Assembly: GCA_023052935.1 (NCBI GenBank)
Contig: CM041294.1
Coordinates: 14,929,791 to 14,993,790, forward strand
DNA: 64,000 bases
Direction: 5' to 3'
Source of the DNA: Piezodorus guildinii
Taxonomy: Eukaryota; Arthropoda; Insecta; Hemiptera; Pentatomidae
Shown: one piece after another, positions 21,551-32,324 of the stretch
How positions within the stretch are numbered: the first letter of the stretch is position 1
How the letters are laid out: each line of letters opens with the position of its first letter
Notes under the pieces: model-generated
What the model was told of the DNA's origin: nothing
Databases searched by the model: none
What the model saw: only the letters and a program-made list of their open reading frames with translations
Translations under genes and position numbers: made by a program

Positions 21551-21869
21551 TGCAATGTATTACAAAGTTAGTTATTTAAAAAGTTACAAAATTAAAAAAA
21601 AAATAGATATTAGCTAATAGAATTTGATAAATAATAACATAAGAATGTGGTTGAATCACATTATTAATGTGCGAATAATTTTTCACCTTATTGTTGTATA
21701 GAGAAGCATGCAGTAGCATGCTGGTGGTACAGATGTCATCCTCCCCCCAACAGGTGTGAAGCAATATACGATACCAAACTTATTCCAAGGTGTCATTTTC
21801 TATACCACTGTCAAGGTCAATGAATCATTCACAAATTATATATCATCGAAGTTTAACCTTTTGAAAAAA
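21551..21869. other. No recognised feature
   Basis: AT-rich spacer; short reading frames on both strands overlap and are not supported. Confidence 0.3.
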
Positions 21870-21881
21870 ATTATTTTTATA

Positions 21882-22725
21882 ATAATAATAATAATAATAG
21901 TAGGCTTAGCGAACCCGAAGGTTCGATGCCGATACCACCAAATTCCGCCAACACAGACTCGTCCAATGTTCACTGTTCAAGCCCAAGCCCCCGAGATCAG
22001 CCTTAACGCAATCCTCCCATCTACGCTTCGGCCTACCTTTCGGACACCTACCAGTCGGATCAGCAAATACCAACTTTCTCGGAATCCGCTCCTCATCGAG
22101 CCCAACAACTTTACTCGCCCATTTGAATCTCCGCGATGCAATCAGCTCAATTATATTCACAGGATACATGTTCCGCAATTCCGCGTTCTACAAACTTTTA
22201 AACTGCCCAGTTGCCTCATCTCTCTTCGGACCATATATTTTACGCAGTACCTTATTTTCGAAAACCTTAAGCCGTTGTTCATCCTTCAGAGTAAGCGGCC
22301 ACGTTTCACATCCGTAGAGAACCGTTGGAAGAATAATAGTTTTATAAATTCTAACCTTTAAGTGTTTAGATAGAAGCCGCTTAAGTAACTTAGCAACTGA
22401 ATAATAACACGCATTTTACACCTTTAACCGGGACTTTATTTCTTCCTGTATTTCATTTGTTCTTGTTATAATTGAACCTAAATACCTGAATTTCTCTACG
22501 TGTTCAAAAGTATGCCCTGAAATATTAATATTATCAAGATCGCCACCGTTTCTGCTACTAATCATATATTTCGTCTTATCGGTATTTAATTCGATTCCTA
22601 TTTCTTTACCGGTTTTTATTAACACACTTGTATTTAGTTGTATGGTTTCCGTATCTTCACCTAGCAGTACCAGATCATCGGCATACCCCAAAACCGGAAT
22701 CTTGTCACCCATATTTAAGCCTTTA
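21882..22725 (-). pseudogene. NLR-4 retro-insertion with 12-bp TSD
   Basis: TSDs ATTATTTTTATA at 21870-21881 and 22726-22737. On the minus strand it reads MGDKIPVLGYADDLVLLGED (RT motif C, YADD), SVLIKTGKEIGIELNTDKTK, FEHVEKFRYLGSIIT. After frame breaks it reads RRLKWASKVVGLDEERIPRK, KGRPKRRWEDCVKADLGG and LNSEHWTSLCWRNLVV. The 3' end has the CGAACC-TTCG-GGTTCG hairpin and (TTA)n. It is 5' truncated just upstream of motif C. Confidence 0.85.
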
Positions 22726-22737
22726 ATTATTTTTATA

Positions 22738-22830
22738 TATGTTTTTAATAAGAATATCAGGTATGAATGAACTGCACTCCTGCATTCTTTAGAATTTATT
22801 AATTCTTCTTCTTTTGATGCCTATCCGTTA
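22738..22830. other. Spacer
   Basis: Short AT-rich junction between NLR-4 and NLR-5; nothing recognised. Confidence 0.3.
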
Positions 22831-23765
22831 CGGATGTTGGCGATCATTAAGGAAATGCGCACATTATCCACCGCTGCACGAAAAAGGCCCACTGTTGTAG
22901 TATTATACCATTTTCTTAAGTTCTTCAACCAAGATATCCTTCGCCTACGAGGCCTCCTCTTGCCTCCACCTTGCCCTGCAAAATCAACTGCAACATGTTA
23001 TACCGCTGACTGTTTCTCATTATATGTCCTAGATATTTCAGTTTACGAGATTTTATTAAAAACAGCAGCTCCTTTTCTTTACCCATTTTTTCTAAGACCC
23101 TAAGATTGGTGACATGATCGGTCCATGGGGTTCTTAAAATACGTCGGTATAACCACATCTTAAACGACTCAAGTTTTGCACAAGTAGCTTCAGTTAGAGT
23201 CCAGGAGTAGAGCAGCACTGGGAAGACATAACACTTCAGCAGTCCGATCTTAGTTGGTAATGATAGATCATGGTATATGAACAATTTGGACATTTTGCGA
23301 AAAGCATATCCCAGCCTAAGGGTGGGCATAATCGAATGATCGTCATAATTGGATGATCGGACTTCAATGATGGTTGAGCTGGCTGAGCTTAGGTGCGAAA
23401 GTGCAAAAAAAATAAAATAAATAATAAATAAAAAAAAAAAAAATCGTTTTATTATCAGAGCTCCTCAGAATCCCTCGATTATCGTTAAATAGTTCAATTC
23501 CGATGATCATTCGCTTTTCCAAAGCGATTAATCCGATAATCGATTAATTCGAATGATTGAAATCATCGTCATTCGATTATGCCCACCCCTAATCTGGTGA
23601 GCCTTTGAAGCCTCTCAAGGAGCCTCTCAAGGCTATTCGCAAACACTACTGTGTCATCTGCATATCGTAAGTTGTTTATATACTCGCCGTTGATCTTAAT
23701 TTAATTGTTTGTATCTTCTAAAGCCTCTTGAAAAATCCGCTCCTGTATTATCGAATATCCAACAA
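22831..23765 (-). pseudogene. NLR-5 non-LTR RT fragment, split by a MITE
   Basis: Minus strand. The upstream part (23765-23588) reads KINGEYINNLRYADDTVVFA, NSLERL: RT motif C. The downstream part (23319-22925) continues LGYAFRKMSKLFIYHDLSLP, LKCYVFPVLLYSWTLTEATC, WLYRRILRTPWTDHVTNL, VLEKMGKEKELLFLIKSRKL, KYLGHIMRNSQRYNMLQLIL and QGKVEARGG, typical of endonuclease/RT elements widespread in insects. The frame is continuous across the insertion once it is removed. The N-terminal part is absent. Confidence 0.8.
23320..23587. mobile_element. GGGTGGGC-ended MITE (268 bp) inside NLR-5
   Basis: Ends GGGTGGGCATAATCGAATGA and TCATTCGATTATGCCCACC are inverted. The flanking duplication is CCTAA (23315-23319, 23588-23592), or CTAA if one more C belongs to the element. 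The NLR-5 reading frame closes exactly when one repeat is removed. The GGGGTGGGC motif recalls hAT ends, but a 4-5 bp TSD does not fit hAT (8 bp). The interior is palindromic with an A-rich centre. Confidence 0.7.
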
Positions 23766-23912
23766 AATAAAAATGAGCTTAACGCCCAGAAACTAATGCA
23801 AATCAATGATCATATAACGTTCGGTAAAATGGAGCCTACTTATACTTATGTATATTCAGATGAACAAAATTCCGAATAGAGACGACTGCCCATTTCCCAT
23901 TCCAAACCATAT

Positions 23913-24473
23913 TGCTACGGCCAAGACAATGACAGGAAAAACCACGCCTAGAGGGGTGCGGATGTGGCTAGAGACTTCTGGACCTGGACGGTCCTCCAAG
24001 TACCTAGAACGGCCCATCCGCCTCTCGGCCCTTACCTGCCGTGTCTAGAATCTTTGGTAGTGGTACAAATACCGGCCCACTACGCCTGGATCAGTCAGTC
24101 TTGATCTTACTCAAGTGGATGTATCAGTGAACAGTGACAGTGAACAATTCGTGACAGTGTGACAGTGTAGTGAAACTGTGTGTCAGTATTGTGATAACCG
24201 GTCGGTGGGAAATTAGAAGACTGTAGTTTATATATAATTTATAGTTGTAAGTTTTAGAATAAGTCTAGCAGATTGTATAAATTTACGTACGTAGTTTATT
24301 TGTTAGGAATACCTGATTTTATATGTAGACTGTTTAGTAGTTAAGCTAATAATTCAATTATTATTGTAAGTATAGTGGTTAGTAATCCCTTTGTATTTGT
24401 GCATTCTGTATTTAATAAATATTTGTAATTTGTAAACTGAAGTAGTTCATTTCTCACACCGTAGCCCGTAACA
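23913..24473 (+). mobile_element. Solo LTR of an LTR retrotransposon
   Basis: 561 bp bounded by TGCTACGGCC and AGCCCGTAACA, imperfect inverted ends of the TG...CA type, flanked by ATAT on both sides (23909-23912, 24474-24477). GC-rich first half, a tandem GTGACAGTG-rich stretch near 24130-24170, and a polyadenylation-type AATAAA at about 24414 fit U3-R-U5. There is no internal domain, so it arose by LTR-LTR recombination. A 4-bp TSD suggests Gypsy; not provable here. Confidence 0.65.
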
Positions 24474-24553
24474 ATATCTTCCTACGGGCGTGTTGAATTT
24501 TCGAATTCTTATGTTTCCAACAGTATCTATAAAACAGCACATATTACCCAAGT

Positions 24554-24556
<3 letters not shown>

Positions 24557-24626
<70 letters not shown>
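24557..24626 (+). repeat. Poly-A tract, 70 bp
   Basis: Seventy uninterrupted A. It may be the tail of a fully decayed retroelement or an assembly/replication expansion. No element is recognisable upstream. Confidence 0.9.
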
Positions 24627-24627
<1 letters not shown>

Positions 24628-24726
24628 GCTTGACATAACTTTAATATAACAGAACGCATTGGCTTATGGCCCGTCTCTCCTATCCCTAGGTGCAAATAAG
24701 AATCCTTAGAAACACCAATAGAAAAA

Positions 24727-24992
24727 ATCTGGTAAGCAACACACGACTTTCACTTACCTCCATAGATAAAATCGATTAAAGAATTTTGAAATACAGTTAA
24801 AAATGAAAACTAATAAAGAATCAATTAAATTACATTTCTATAGAAACATGTGTTTTATTAAAAAATCCATTATATTATTATCTAAAACTTTCAGTTAGTT
24901 TCATTGGCTTTTCATCACGCTTTTATAAGATTGTGTATAAGATTATATTTTTTCTAAACCCTTTAGCTTTCCAACGGTATTGTATACATGTA
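24727..24992 (+). mobile_element. HLE copy 5, 5' part only
   Basis: Starts ATCTGGTAAGCAACACACGA and runs to CCAACGGTATTGTATACATG, where NLR-4 is inserted. The HLE does not resume beyond NLR-4, so its 3' part is lost. Confidence 0.65.
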
Positions 24993-25004
24993 TATAAAGA
25001 TATA

Positions 25005-26118
25005 ATAATAATAGGCTTAGCGAACCCGAAGGTTCGATGCCGATACCACCAAATTCCGCCAACACAGACTCGTCCAATGTTCACCATTCAAGCCCAAGCC
25101 CCCGAGATCAGCCTTAACGCAATCCTCCCATCTACGCTTTGGCCTACCTTTCGGACGCCTACCAGTCGGTTCAGCGAATACCATCCTTCTCGGAATCCAC
25201 TCGTTATCGAGCCCAACAACTTTACTCGCCCATTTGAGTCTCCGCGATGCAATCAGCTCAATTAAATTCACAGGATACAATTTCCGTAATTCCGCGTTGT
25301 GCAACCTTCTAAACTCCCCAGTGGCCTCATCTGTCTTCGGACCAAATATTTTACGCAGTACCTTATTATCGAAAACCTTAAGCCGTTGTTCATCCTTTAA
25401 AGTAAGCGGCCACGTTTCAAATCCGTAAAGAACCGTCGGAAGAATAATAGTTTTATGAATTCTAACCTTTAAGTTTTAAGATAGAAGCCGCGAACTAAGT
25501 AATTTAGCAACTGAATAATAACACGCATTTCCCACCTTTAACCGGGACTTTATTTCTTCCTGGATTTCATTTTTTTTTTAGTTATAATTGAACCTAAATA
25601 CTTGAATTTCTCTACGTGTTCAAAAGTATGCCCTGATACATCAATATCACCAAGATCGACACCGTTTCCGCTACTAATCATATATTTCGTCTTATCGGTA
25701 TTGAATTCGAGTCCTATTTCTTTACCGGTTTTTATTAACACACTTGTATTTAGTTGTATGGTTTCCGTGTCTTCACCTAGCAGTACCAGATCATCGGCAT
25801 ACCCCAAAACCGGAATCTTGTCACCCATATTTAAGCCTTTCTCGGTACACATTACCTTTTCTATGACATATTCTAAAGCTATATTAAATAAAACAGGTGA
25901 AAGGGAGTCACCCTGTTTCAAACCCGATCGCACCTCAAATCTCTTGGAGTAATTATGACCGATTCTAACTTTATGGAATGTTTCCGACAAACACATCTCT
26001 ACTAGGTTTACTAACTTTCTAGGTATTCCCTGTGTCAATCATAATGTTATATAGCTTCTGACGGTCTATTGAATCATAAGCCTTTTTAAAATCGATATAA
26101 AGCTGATGGACTACACTA
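25005..26118 (-). pseudogene. NLR-4 retro-insertion, longest minus-strand copy, 12-bp TSD
   Basis: TSDs TATAAAGATATA at 24993-25004 and 26119-26130. Minus strand from 26118: LYIDFKKAYDSIDRQKLYNI (RT motif A), a frameshift, then from 26038 IPRKLVNLVEMCLSETFHKV, RSGLKQGDSLSPVLFNIALE (motif B), PVLGYADDLVLLGEDTETIQ (motif C) and NTDKTKYMIS (motif D). The C-terminal RRLKWASKVVGLDNEWIPRR and KGRPKRRWEDCVKADLGGLG follow. It ends with the UUCG hairpin (about 25022-25037) and (TTA)n. One frameshift in motif A's wake and others near 25480 inactivate it. Confidence 0.88.
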
Positions 26119-26130
26119 TATAAAGATATA

Positions 26131-26985
26131 GAATAAATAAATAAATTATTATTATTAATATTATTCTCAAAAGAAATTTTCCAAAATAAAAAATAATTTA
26201 TTATTAATATATATTTAACTCATTTATTATTTTTTTTACTCGAGAATTCCATGTAGTAGACTCAGGGTAGAGCGTGGGGTGACTCAGATTAGGACGGAGA
26301 GATGTGGTCGATAGCCAGCGGTGCACTGTTTTTTTTACCGGAGGGTTAAGGCCTGGAACGGGTTTCATTAAGCTTTGTCAGGATAAGTTCTACCTGGATA
26401 AAAAAGTAGCACTGTCCTATCGAGGAAACCAAAATTATGGAATATGAGGAACAGATACAGGAATATAATTATTGTGGATATAATTAGTTGACCATTGAGA
26501 ATTACTGGAAGGAATTAGTCCGGGTGGCGGTCAGTAAATGAAACAACTAAATAGTTTACTATAGTTTTAACTAAATAAATAGTTGAAACTATTTAGTTGT
26601 TTCATTTACTAACCGCCTCTCGGCCTAATTCCTTTCAGAAATATAATTAATATGATGTAGTACAAAAAAGGTTTTATAGGGTAATTAATATTTAAACTCT
26701 TCACGATTTTTACCACATACATGGAGTTATAGTTTTTAATGATTATAGTTACTGTCAAAACCAAATAGAACAAACATCTGATGAAAATTTATTTACTAGA
26801 GAATCCCTTAAACAGTGAATTAAAACTTTTTCGATTTGACATCACTGGTAATGGTTATTTCATATGCACTGGAAATATGAAATAAAAAAAAAAAAAATAA
26901 AAAAAAAATAAAAAAATATATATATATATATATATATATATTTTAACAAATTGCTAATATCTGCAACAAAAAAAAAATATATTAA
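26131..26985. other. Spacer with a fold-back and (TA)n
   Basis: Holds an inverted repeat (26503-26637, separate entry), A-runs and a short (TA)n tract at 26927-26942. No coding signal. Confidence 0.4.
26503..26637. repeat. Inverted repeat, arms about 53 bp
   Basis: The left arm AGGAATTAGTCCGGGTGGCG, GTCAGTAAATGAAACAAC, TAAATAGTTT is mirrored by AAACTATTTAGTTGTTTCAT, TTACTAACCGCC, GGCCTAATTCCTTTC. The loop is about 30 bp. It may be a miniature fold-back transposon. No copy is seen elsewhere here. Confidence 0.7.
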
Positions 26986-27283
26986 TGTATATTGATAAAT
27001 AATCGCTAAATATCCAAGTTGAGCGAATTTGATGAATAACTAAAGAAGAAAAGTGCAAACATAATTTTTTATGCAATTTTTGTGTTTTTCAACACACGAA
27101 TAGTAATATAGATGTATAATATACCGTTGGATAGCTAAAGATTTTAGTAGAGTTAATAAGGAGTGATGAAAAGCCCACGAAACTACCTGATTATTGTAAA
27201 TAAAAATATAATAGGTTATTTTATAAAACACATGATTCTATTGAAATTCAATTTAACTAAATCTTTAACAATATTTACTATAT
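26986..27283 (-). mobile_element. HLE copy 6, 5' part
   Basis: Minus-strand HLE interior (CCGTTGGATAGCTAAAGATTTT, ATAAAACACATG) lacking both ends; SINE-A abuts it at right. Confidence 0.55.
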
Positions 27284-27537
27284 GTTTGTTTGTTTATTTA
27301 TTTTACGTCACTTTATGCTACTATGGCTAATCGGACGATGCTACAGTGGGAGTCCTAAATTTTGCCTATCCAAGTTTTATTAGGATAGGGATCTTAAACG
27401 AGTACCTGACATCGCACAGGCTCGGGACCACCTTTTAACGTCCCCTCCGAAGGACGGCATTACTAAGGATTTTTTACTCCAATTAAAAAATCCTAGGACA
27501 ACCTGCGGGTTTGAACCCGTGACCTTTGGCATACAAT
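27284..27537 (-). mobile_element. SINE-A copy, 5' truncated
   Basis: Minus strand. B box GGTTCAAACCC present; the tRNA head before GCCAAAGGTCACGG is missing. It lies between two HLE pieces. Confidence 0.8.
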
Positions 27538-27541
27538 TTTT

Positions 27542-28375
27542 ATTTTCACTTACTATATATAGTAAGGAAAAGTATTGCTATCGTGAAAATTTTCGAATTC
27601 CAGTTTTCAACGGAAATACACGTTTTAGGGTCCCCTGAGTCCAAATAACCAAGTCCCCAAGACAAATATACGCCCGAGAAACCGTTTTCATCAAAATGAG
27701 CTTACCAGAAGAGCCATTTTATACCATGCATTTTGCACCTTTTTTTCGATTTTCTCGAAAACGGTTCCGACGATTTTGATTAAACTCGCTTTATCGATGT
27801 AAAATTTAATGGGCTTTAATATCATGTATTATCATGTATCTTATTTTTAATTGTGTGGTTTTAATTTATGACCGCACCCCCAACCATCTTCCTCATCTAA
27901 TTTCTCTACGGTCAACAAAACTCCATCATTAATATCATGTAGGTTTCATTCTGATTAAAATGGTCTGACAGGGCTTAAATATGCCTTTAATTTTGTATAT
28001 TTTATGGAAATAACATTATTATCTTGTTACCATTGATAATTAACAGCTAAATATGCAAGTTGAGCGAATTTGATAAACAACTGAAGCAGAAGAACAGTAA
28101 TATACATGTATGATATACCGTTGGAAAGCTAAAGATTTTAGAAAAAATATTATCTTATACAAAAGCTTTTAAAAGTAATAAGAGAGTGATGAAAAACCGA
28201 TAAAACTAACTGATTGTTTTAGATAATAATATAATCGATTTTTTAATAAAACACATGTTTATATAAAAATTTAATTAAATTAATTATTTAATAGTTTCAC
28301 CCATTTTTATCTCCAACTGTTTTTGAAAATTCTTTTATTGATTTTAGTGAAAGTCGTGTGTTGCGCGCACCAGGT
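27542..28375 (-). mobile_element. HLE copy 7, interrupted by a PLF tail
   Basis: Minus strand from GCGCGCAACACACGACTTTC (near 28370) to the hairpin CTTACTATATATAGTAAG at 27550-27567. A 100-bp PLF insertion sits at 27829-27928. Confidence 0.72.
27829..27928 (+). mobile_element. PLF tail, 100-bp retro-insertion with 13-bp TSD
   Basis: TSDs TTAATATCATGTA at 27816-27828 and 27929-27941. The interior TAATTGTGTGGTTTTAATTT, ATGACCGCACCCCCAACCAT matches the end of the 17278-17457 unit. It lacks the hammerhead-like core, so it is 5' truncated. Confidence 0.6.
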
Positions 28376-28868
28376 TTTGTCAATATGTGGTAGAGGAAAT
28401 ATTATAATGATATACAAAATCAATATTGATAATAATCAATATAGTACAAAATTAATTTGAATATTATATCAAGGAAAAATAAACTCTTCTGCAATGCTTT
28501 TGAAAATAAAATCATTTACGAATATTTTTCATCACTTCAATGACAATGATAAAAAATTCTGCATTGAATCGAATGCAACTAGACCTTTCCGAAAGATAGC
28601 GAACCACATCTCCACGAGGAGGTTATCGTGGGTTTATCTAAAAACTTGACCCTAATCGCCCCTTTTCCTTATCGACGTAATATCTGGAGCTCGTTTCGTT
28701 TAAAAAACGTAATAAAAAAACTTATCGATATGAGGCGAACACGATCGGATTTATCACTTGTAATATAAAATTTCAAAATATTTTCATTATTTTTTATAAT
28801 GTAATTATAATCCATTTCACCAAAAGAAATATGACATTGATGAAAAATCATTGTACGAACAACTGCAC
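28376..28868. other. No recognised feature
   Basis: Slightly GC-richer at 28560-28680, but no open frame or repeat match that I can support. Confidence 0.3.
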
Positions 28869-30130
28869 AATTGAGACGTTGATTTCCAAAAGGTACTATA
28901 TCCACTTTAGAAAATTTTACAGGAAATGCAAAAATCTGTCATTTATTTACAATTGGACCAATTTACGTGATTCTTTTTTTATTAAAATCAAAAGTTGATT
29001 TTTAAGTGTGTTGCCAACTCATTTTTCCAAATTAATGCACTTTTCCGATGATTTTAAACAATATAATATGGATATAGTACTTTTTGGAAAGAATTAAAAG
29101 GTATATAGTACTTTTTGGAAATAATTAAAAGGTATATAGTACTTTTTGGAAAGAATTAAAAGGTATATAGTACTTTTTGGAAAGAATTAAAAGGGATATA
29201 GTACTTTTTGGAAGAATATAACGCGAGATAAGTTGGTGACAGTCACTATAACCTTCCTGATACAACATTACCGATAACTAACGTCTTTATATCGTTAGTT
29301 ACTAAGTTATGTATATTTCCTTATTCCCCCTCTGAGAAGTATCTTTCTTTGTTTGTTAATTACATTGATTATCTATTCTTCATAAAGAAAGTGAACATTC
29401 AAAGGACAATTTATCTATTTATGGCACTATAATAGAGCTTTTATTTTGCATAAAAAAATCGACTACCAAGTTAGATCAGGCACATATTTTCTTCACATAT
29501 TTAGCAAGTTCGTGGAATGCTAATTTCAACTATTTGCTGCATCAAATACCATTATTCTATTAAAATGTGAGTTTCTGAAAAATTTTAAACCAAATTTGTG
29601 TTGCTGCTAGAAGAAATACTATAAAAAAATTCAATTTAAATGACAACCTACAAGAACTGAAGCAACGCAATTAAGTTGTTTAAAACGGTCTAAAAACTGA
29701 TTATTAGGTTAACACCATTGATAAAAATAATAGCGGTGATTCAAAACATGCTAAATGAACCAATAAAAATGCATAAAACAATAAATTAATGGTGATGTAT
29801 TACAGGATTAGGTGCTTCTGCCGTATAGTAGGAAATATAGTACCTTTTGGAAGGAAATGAAAGGAAAGGTTATATCTGCTTAAATAGGATATAGTACGTT
29901 TTGGAACGAAACATGGATATAGTACCTTTTGGAATGAAATAAAATGTTGATTTAGTACCTTTTGGAATGAAATGCAATTTTTAAATACTTTTTTAAAGGA
30001 TTTTTATGTATTTTAGATAAAATTTGATGACGGATTTCGATAAAACTAAACCATTAGAATATAAATATGTCAAAATATCAACTTTAAAAAAAATGTCCTT
30101 CAGTACCTTTTGGAAATCAACGTCTCAATT
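28869..30130. mobile_element. MITE-G, long copy with internal iterons (1262 bp)
   Basis: TIRs AATTGAGACGTTGATTTCC, AAAAGGTACT at both ends, as in the 377-bp copy. Inside, the sub-terminal word ATATAGTACnTTTTGGAA is repeated: a tight array of about 31-bp units at 29068-29215 and four more dispersed at 29826-29975. There is no transposase. The reiterated terminal words resemble fold-back transposon architecture or transposase-binding arrays. The TSD is not clear beyond AATT. Confidence 0.75.
29068..29215 (+). repeat. Tandem iterons within MITE-G
   Basis: Five near-identical units of about 30-31 bp, each GGTATATAGTACTTTTTGGA plus AAGAATTAAAA. The reverse complement resembles the element's own terminal repeat TTTCCAAAAGGTACTATATCC-like segment. 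Confidence 0.85.
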
Positions 30131-30506
30131 GCCAAAAATTTGAAAAATATATGAAAGAAAACTTACAATGGATGAATTTCATTTAGGAGAGATGGGTACT
30201 CTAACCATTACAAGCAGAATGGTTATTTTACAGTTAACTTATCCTATTCTAAGGCGAGATCAAGATTTATTTATGTAGAATACCACGAAATAAACTTCAA
30301 CCTACTTGGATTCGAATCTGTGGAGCTTGACTAAGTACGAAGTCGGTATAGGTAACAGTGAATGTAAATGGTAAATTTAAATCCATATTGTACTTTGTTA
30401 TAATATTTAGTGGCATATTCATAATGAATGAAAACGTGGGCTCCCAAAATAATTAAGGCTAATTTATGAGGTATAATCTTTGCAACGTCGAGTCAAACGG
30501 CTAACA
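30131..30506. other. No recognised feature
   Basis: AT-rich spacer between MITE-G and the mariner relic; no coding signal. Confidence 0.3.
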
Positions 30507-31044
30507 GTTAAATAATCTAACTTTTGATCAAATCCTCAAACACACAGTAGAAGGAAACCCCTACCAAACAGTTAAAGGACTCTCAGCACAACTAAATGCA
30601 AGTGCATCTACCGTTTCCAGACATTTAAAGTGTATTGGGAAAGTAAAAAAGCTCGATACATGTGTACCTCATGATCTCACTGAGCGGCATGTTTCAAAAC
30701 ATAGCGTGCAAAAATTGAAAGAACTGGGCTAAGAAGTTCTTCCGCACCCACCATATTCTCCCGTCTTGTCTCTAACAGATTACCACCTGATCAGGAATTC
30801 AGACAACTTCGTCAAAGGAAAACTTTTTGAAAATGATGATCAAGTAAAAAGTGTGTTTTACGATTTTGTTTCACTTCAAAGCACAGAGTTTTTCAGTTCG
30901 GAGATAAAAAAGTTGGTTTCACGTTGGAAAAAATGTGTAGAAAAAGAAGGTAAATACTAGGAATAAAATTATCTTGTTTTCATATCGTATTTTCAATAAA
31001 AATCCTTTAGCTTGAAAACGGACCTTTCATGCGACACAATCCTA
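30507..31044 (+). pseudogene. Mariner transposase relic
   Basis: Plus strand. HTVEGNPYQTVKGLSAQLNA and SASTVSRHLKCIGKVKKLD (helix-turn-helix region), a deletion, then EVLPHPPYSPVLSLTDYHL to the C-terminus ending WKKCVEKEGKY with a stop at 30958. In YSPVL the third catalytic Asp of DD34D is Val, and the central Asp residues are deleted. The right TIR remnant GGACCTTTCATGCGACACAA, TCC lies at 31020-31043; the left TIR is missing. Same family as 5552-6401. Confidence 0.82.
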
Positions 31045-31365
31045 TAAAAGATTTATAAACATTTGACTTAGCAAAATAATATTTTTTCGATATCCTTTAA
31101 ATATTTTTTTTTCTAAATATTCCGATGGAACAAATAAATATCAATTAATAAAACTTAGTGCATATTTTATGAGTTTACCTAAATTAAATTAATGTTGAAA
31201 AATTGGGGTTAAAATCTTTAGAACAATATAAATCTAATCGTTCGAATTTGATAGATCAAATTGCATCCTGGTATTTTAGTACTATACATCCTCTAAAACA
31301 TTAAAGATAAAAAAGATAAAAAAAATTGTACTAATTTTATTATTTTCAAAATTATCATATTTTGT
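31045..31365. other. No recognised feature
   Basis: AT-rich spacer; nothing recognised. Confidence 0.3.
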
Positions 31366-31635
31366 TAGCATAACAGCCTTCTATGCTCTAGGTCCCGGGT
31401 TCAAACTCGCAGGTGGTCCTAGGAATTTTTAATGGAAGTAAAAAATCCTTAGTAATGCCGTCCTTCGGAGTGGACTTTAAAAGGTGGTCCCGAGCCTGTG
31501 CGATGTCAGGCACTCGTTAAAGATCCCTATCCTAATTAAACCTGGATAGGCAAAATTTAGGACTCGCACTGTATCATCGTCCGATTAGCTACAGCAGTAT
31601 AAAGGGAGGTTAAATAATTAAATAAACAAACAAAT
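31366..31635 (+). mobile_element. SINE-A copy, 5' truncated
   Basis: Starts inside the tRNA head (GTTAGCATAACAGCC), B box GGTTCAAACTC (mutated), body and (AATA)n tail present. Confidence 0.8.
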
Positions 31636-32320
31636 TATCTTTTTTATAACTGTTGATAAATATGTAATCGATATCAATGAATCAAATGTTAAAACGTGTA
31701 ATCGATTGTGATTTAACCTTAACGTAACCTTTACCATGTGCTTTTGTTATTATGTGTTTGAATATATCTTGTGCTATGATAGTAATATGTTGCATTTCAT
31801 TAGGATACAAATAACTTAGCAACAATAACTGATATTTTAAAACTTAATTCTCAATGTGTTTTTAATAATTTCGAATTTTATTAGGTGCGCTAAAACTCAT
31901 AATAGAGCCTAATTAAATCAATCTTGATTATAATTATCCTAAGACATAATAGCTAACTATAATAAAATTGAAATTAATTAATTTAATTTATCACTATTTT
32001 TCGTTATTCTACTCTTAATTGCTATTTTTTCCCACTGTGAGGCGCTAGTCTTAAACCGACCTTAGCAGTTATTTATTTTTTGGCAGTGTCACGGGATTAT
32101 TCTATACCTTCTCATTCTGGTTAGAATAAGTTGGTAATATTTAGGACAACTTGTTCTATTTTTTTTTTTTTTTTTTTTTGTAATTAGTAAGCGCATTATT
32201 AAGCGCTCTCCATACCAAAAAAAAATCTCGGGATCTATCTCTTATAATAAATATTGATATTAGTTTGATAAATGTGTATTTAAATAATTGATAGACCAAT
32301 CTCTTTTTTCAATATATAAA
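31636..32320. other. No recognised feature
   Basis: AT-rich; poly-T run at about 32158-32179. No coding or known repeat. Confidence 0.3.
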
Positions 32321-32324
32321 TTTT

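Noticed and set aside
21756..22361. 201-residue plus-strand ORF, the longest in the window
   Set aside because: Antisense to NLR-4; the minus strand gives the recognisable RRLKWASK/GRPKRRWEDC protein, and the same antisense frame recurs at 24933-25265.
24557..24626. 70-A tract as proof of a retrogene
   Set aside because: No spliced coding sequence or TSD could be found; could be simple expansion.
25602..25952. 116-residue plus ORF, also seen antisense at 53589-53939
   Set aside because: Mirror frame of the NLR-4 RT palm; the opposite strand has YADDLVLLGED.
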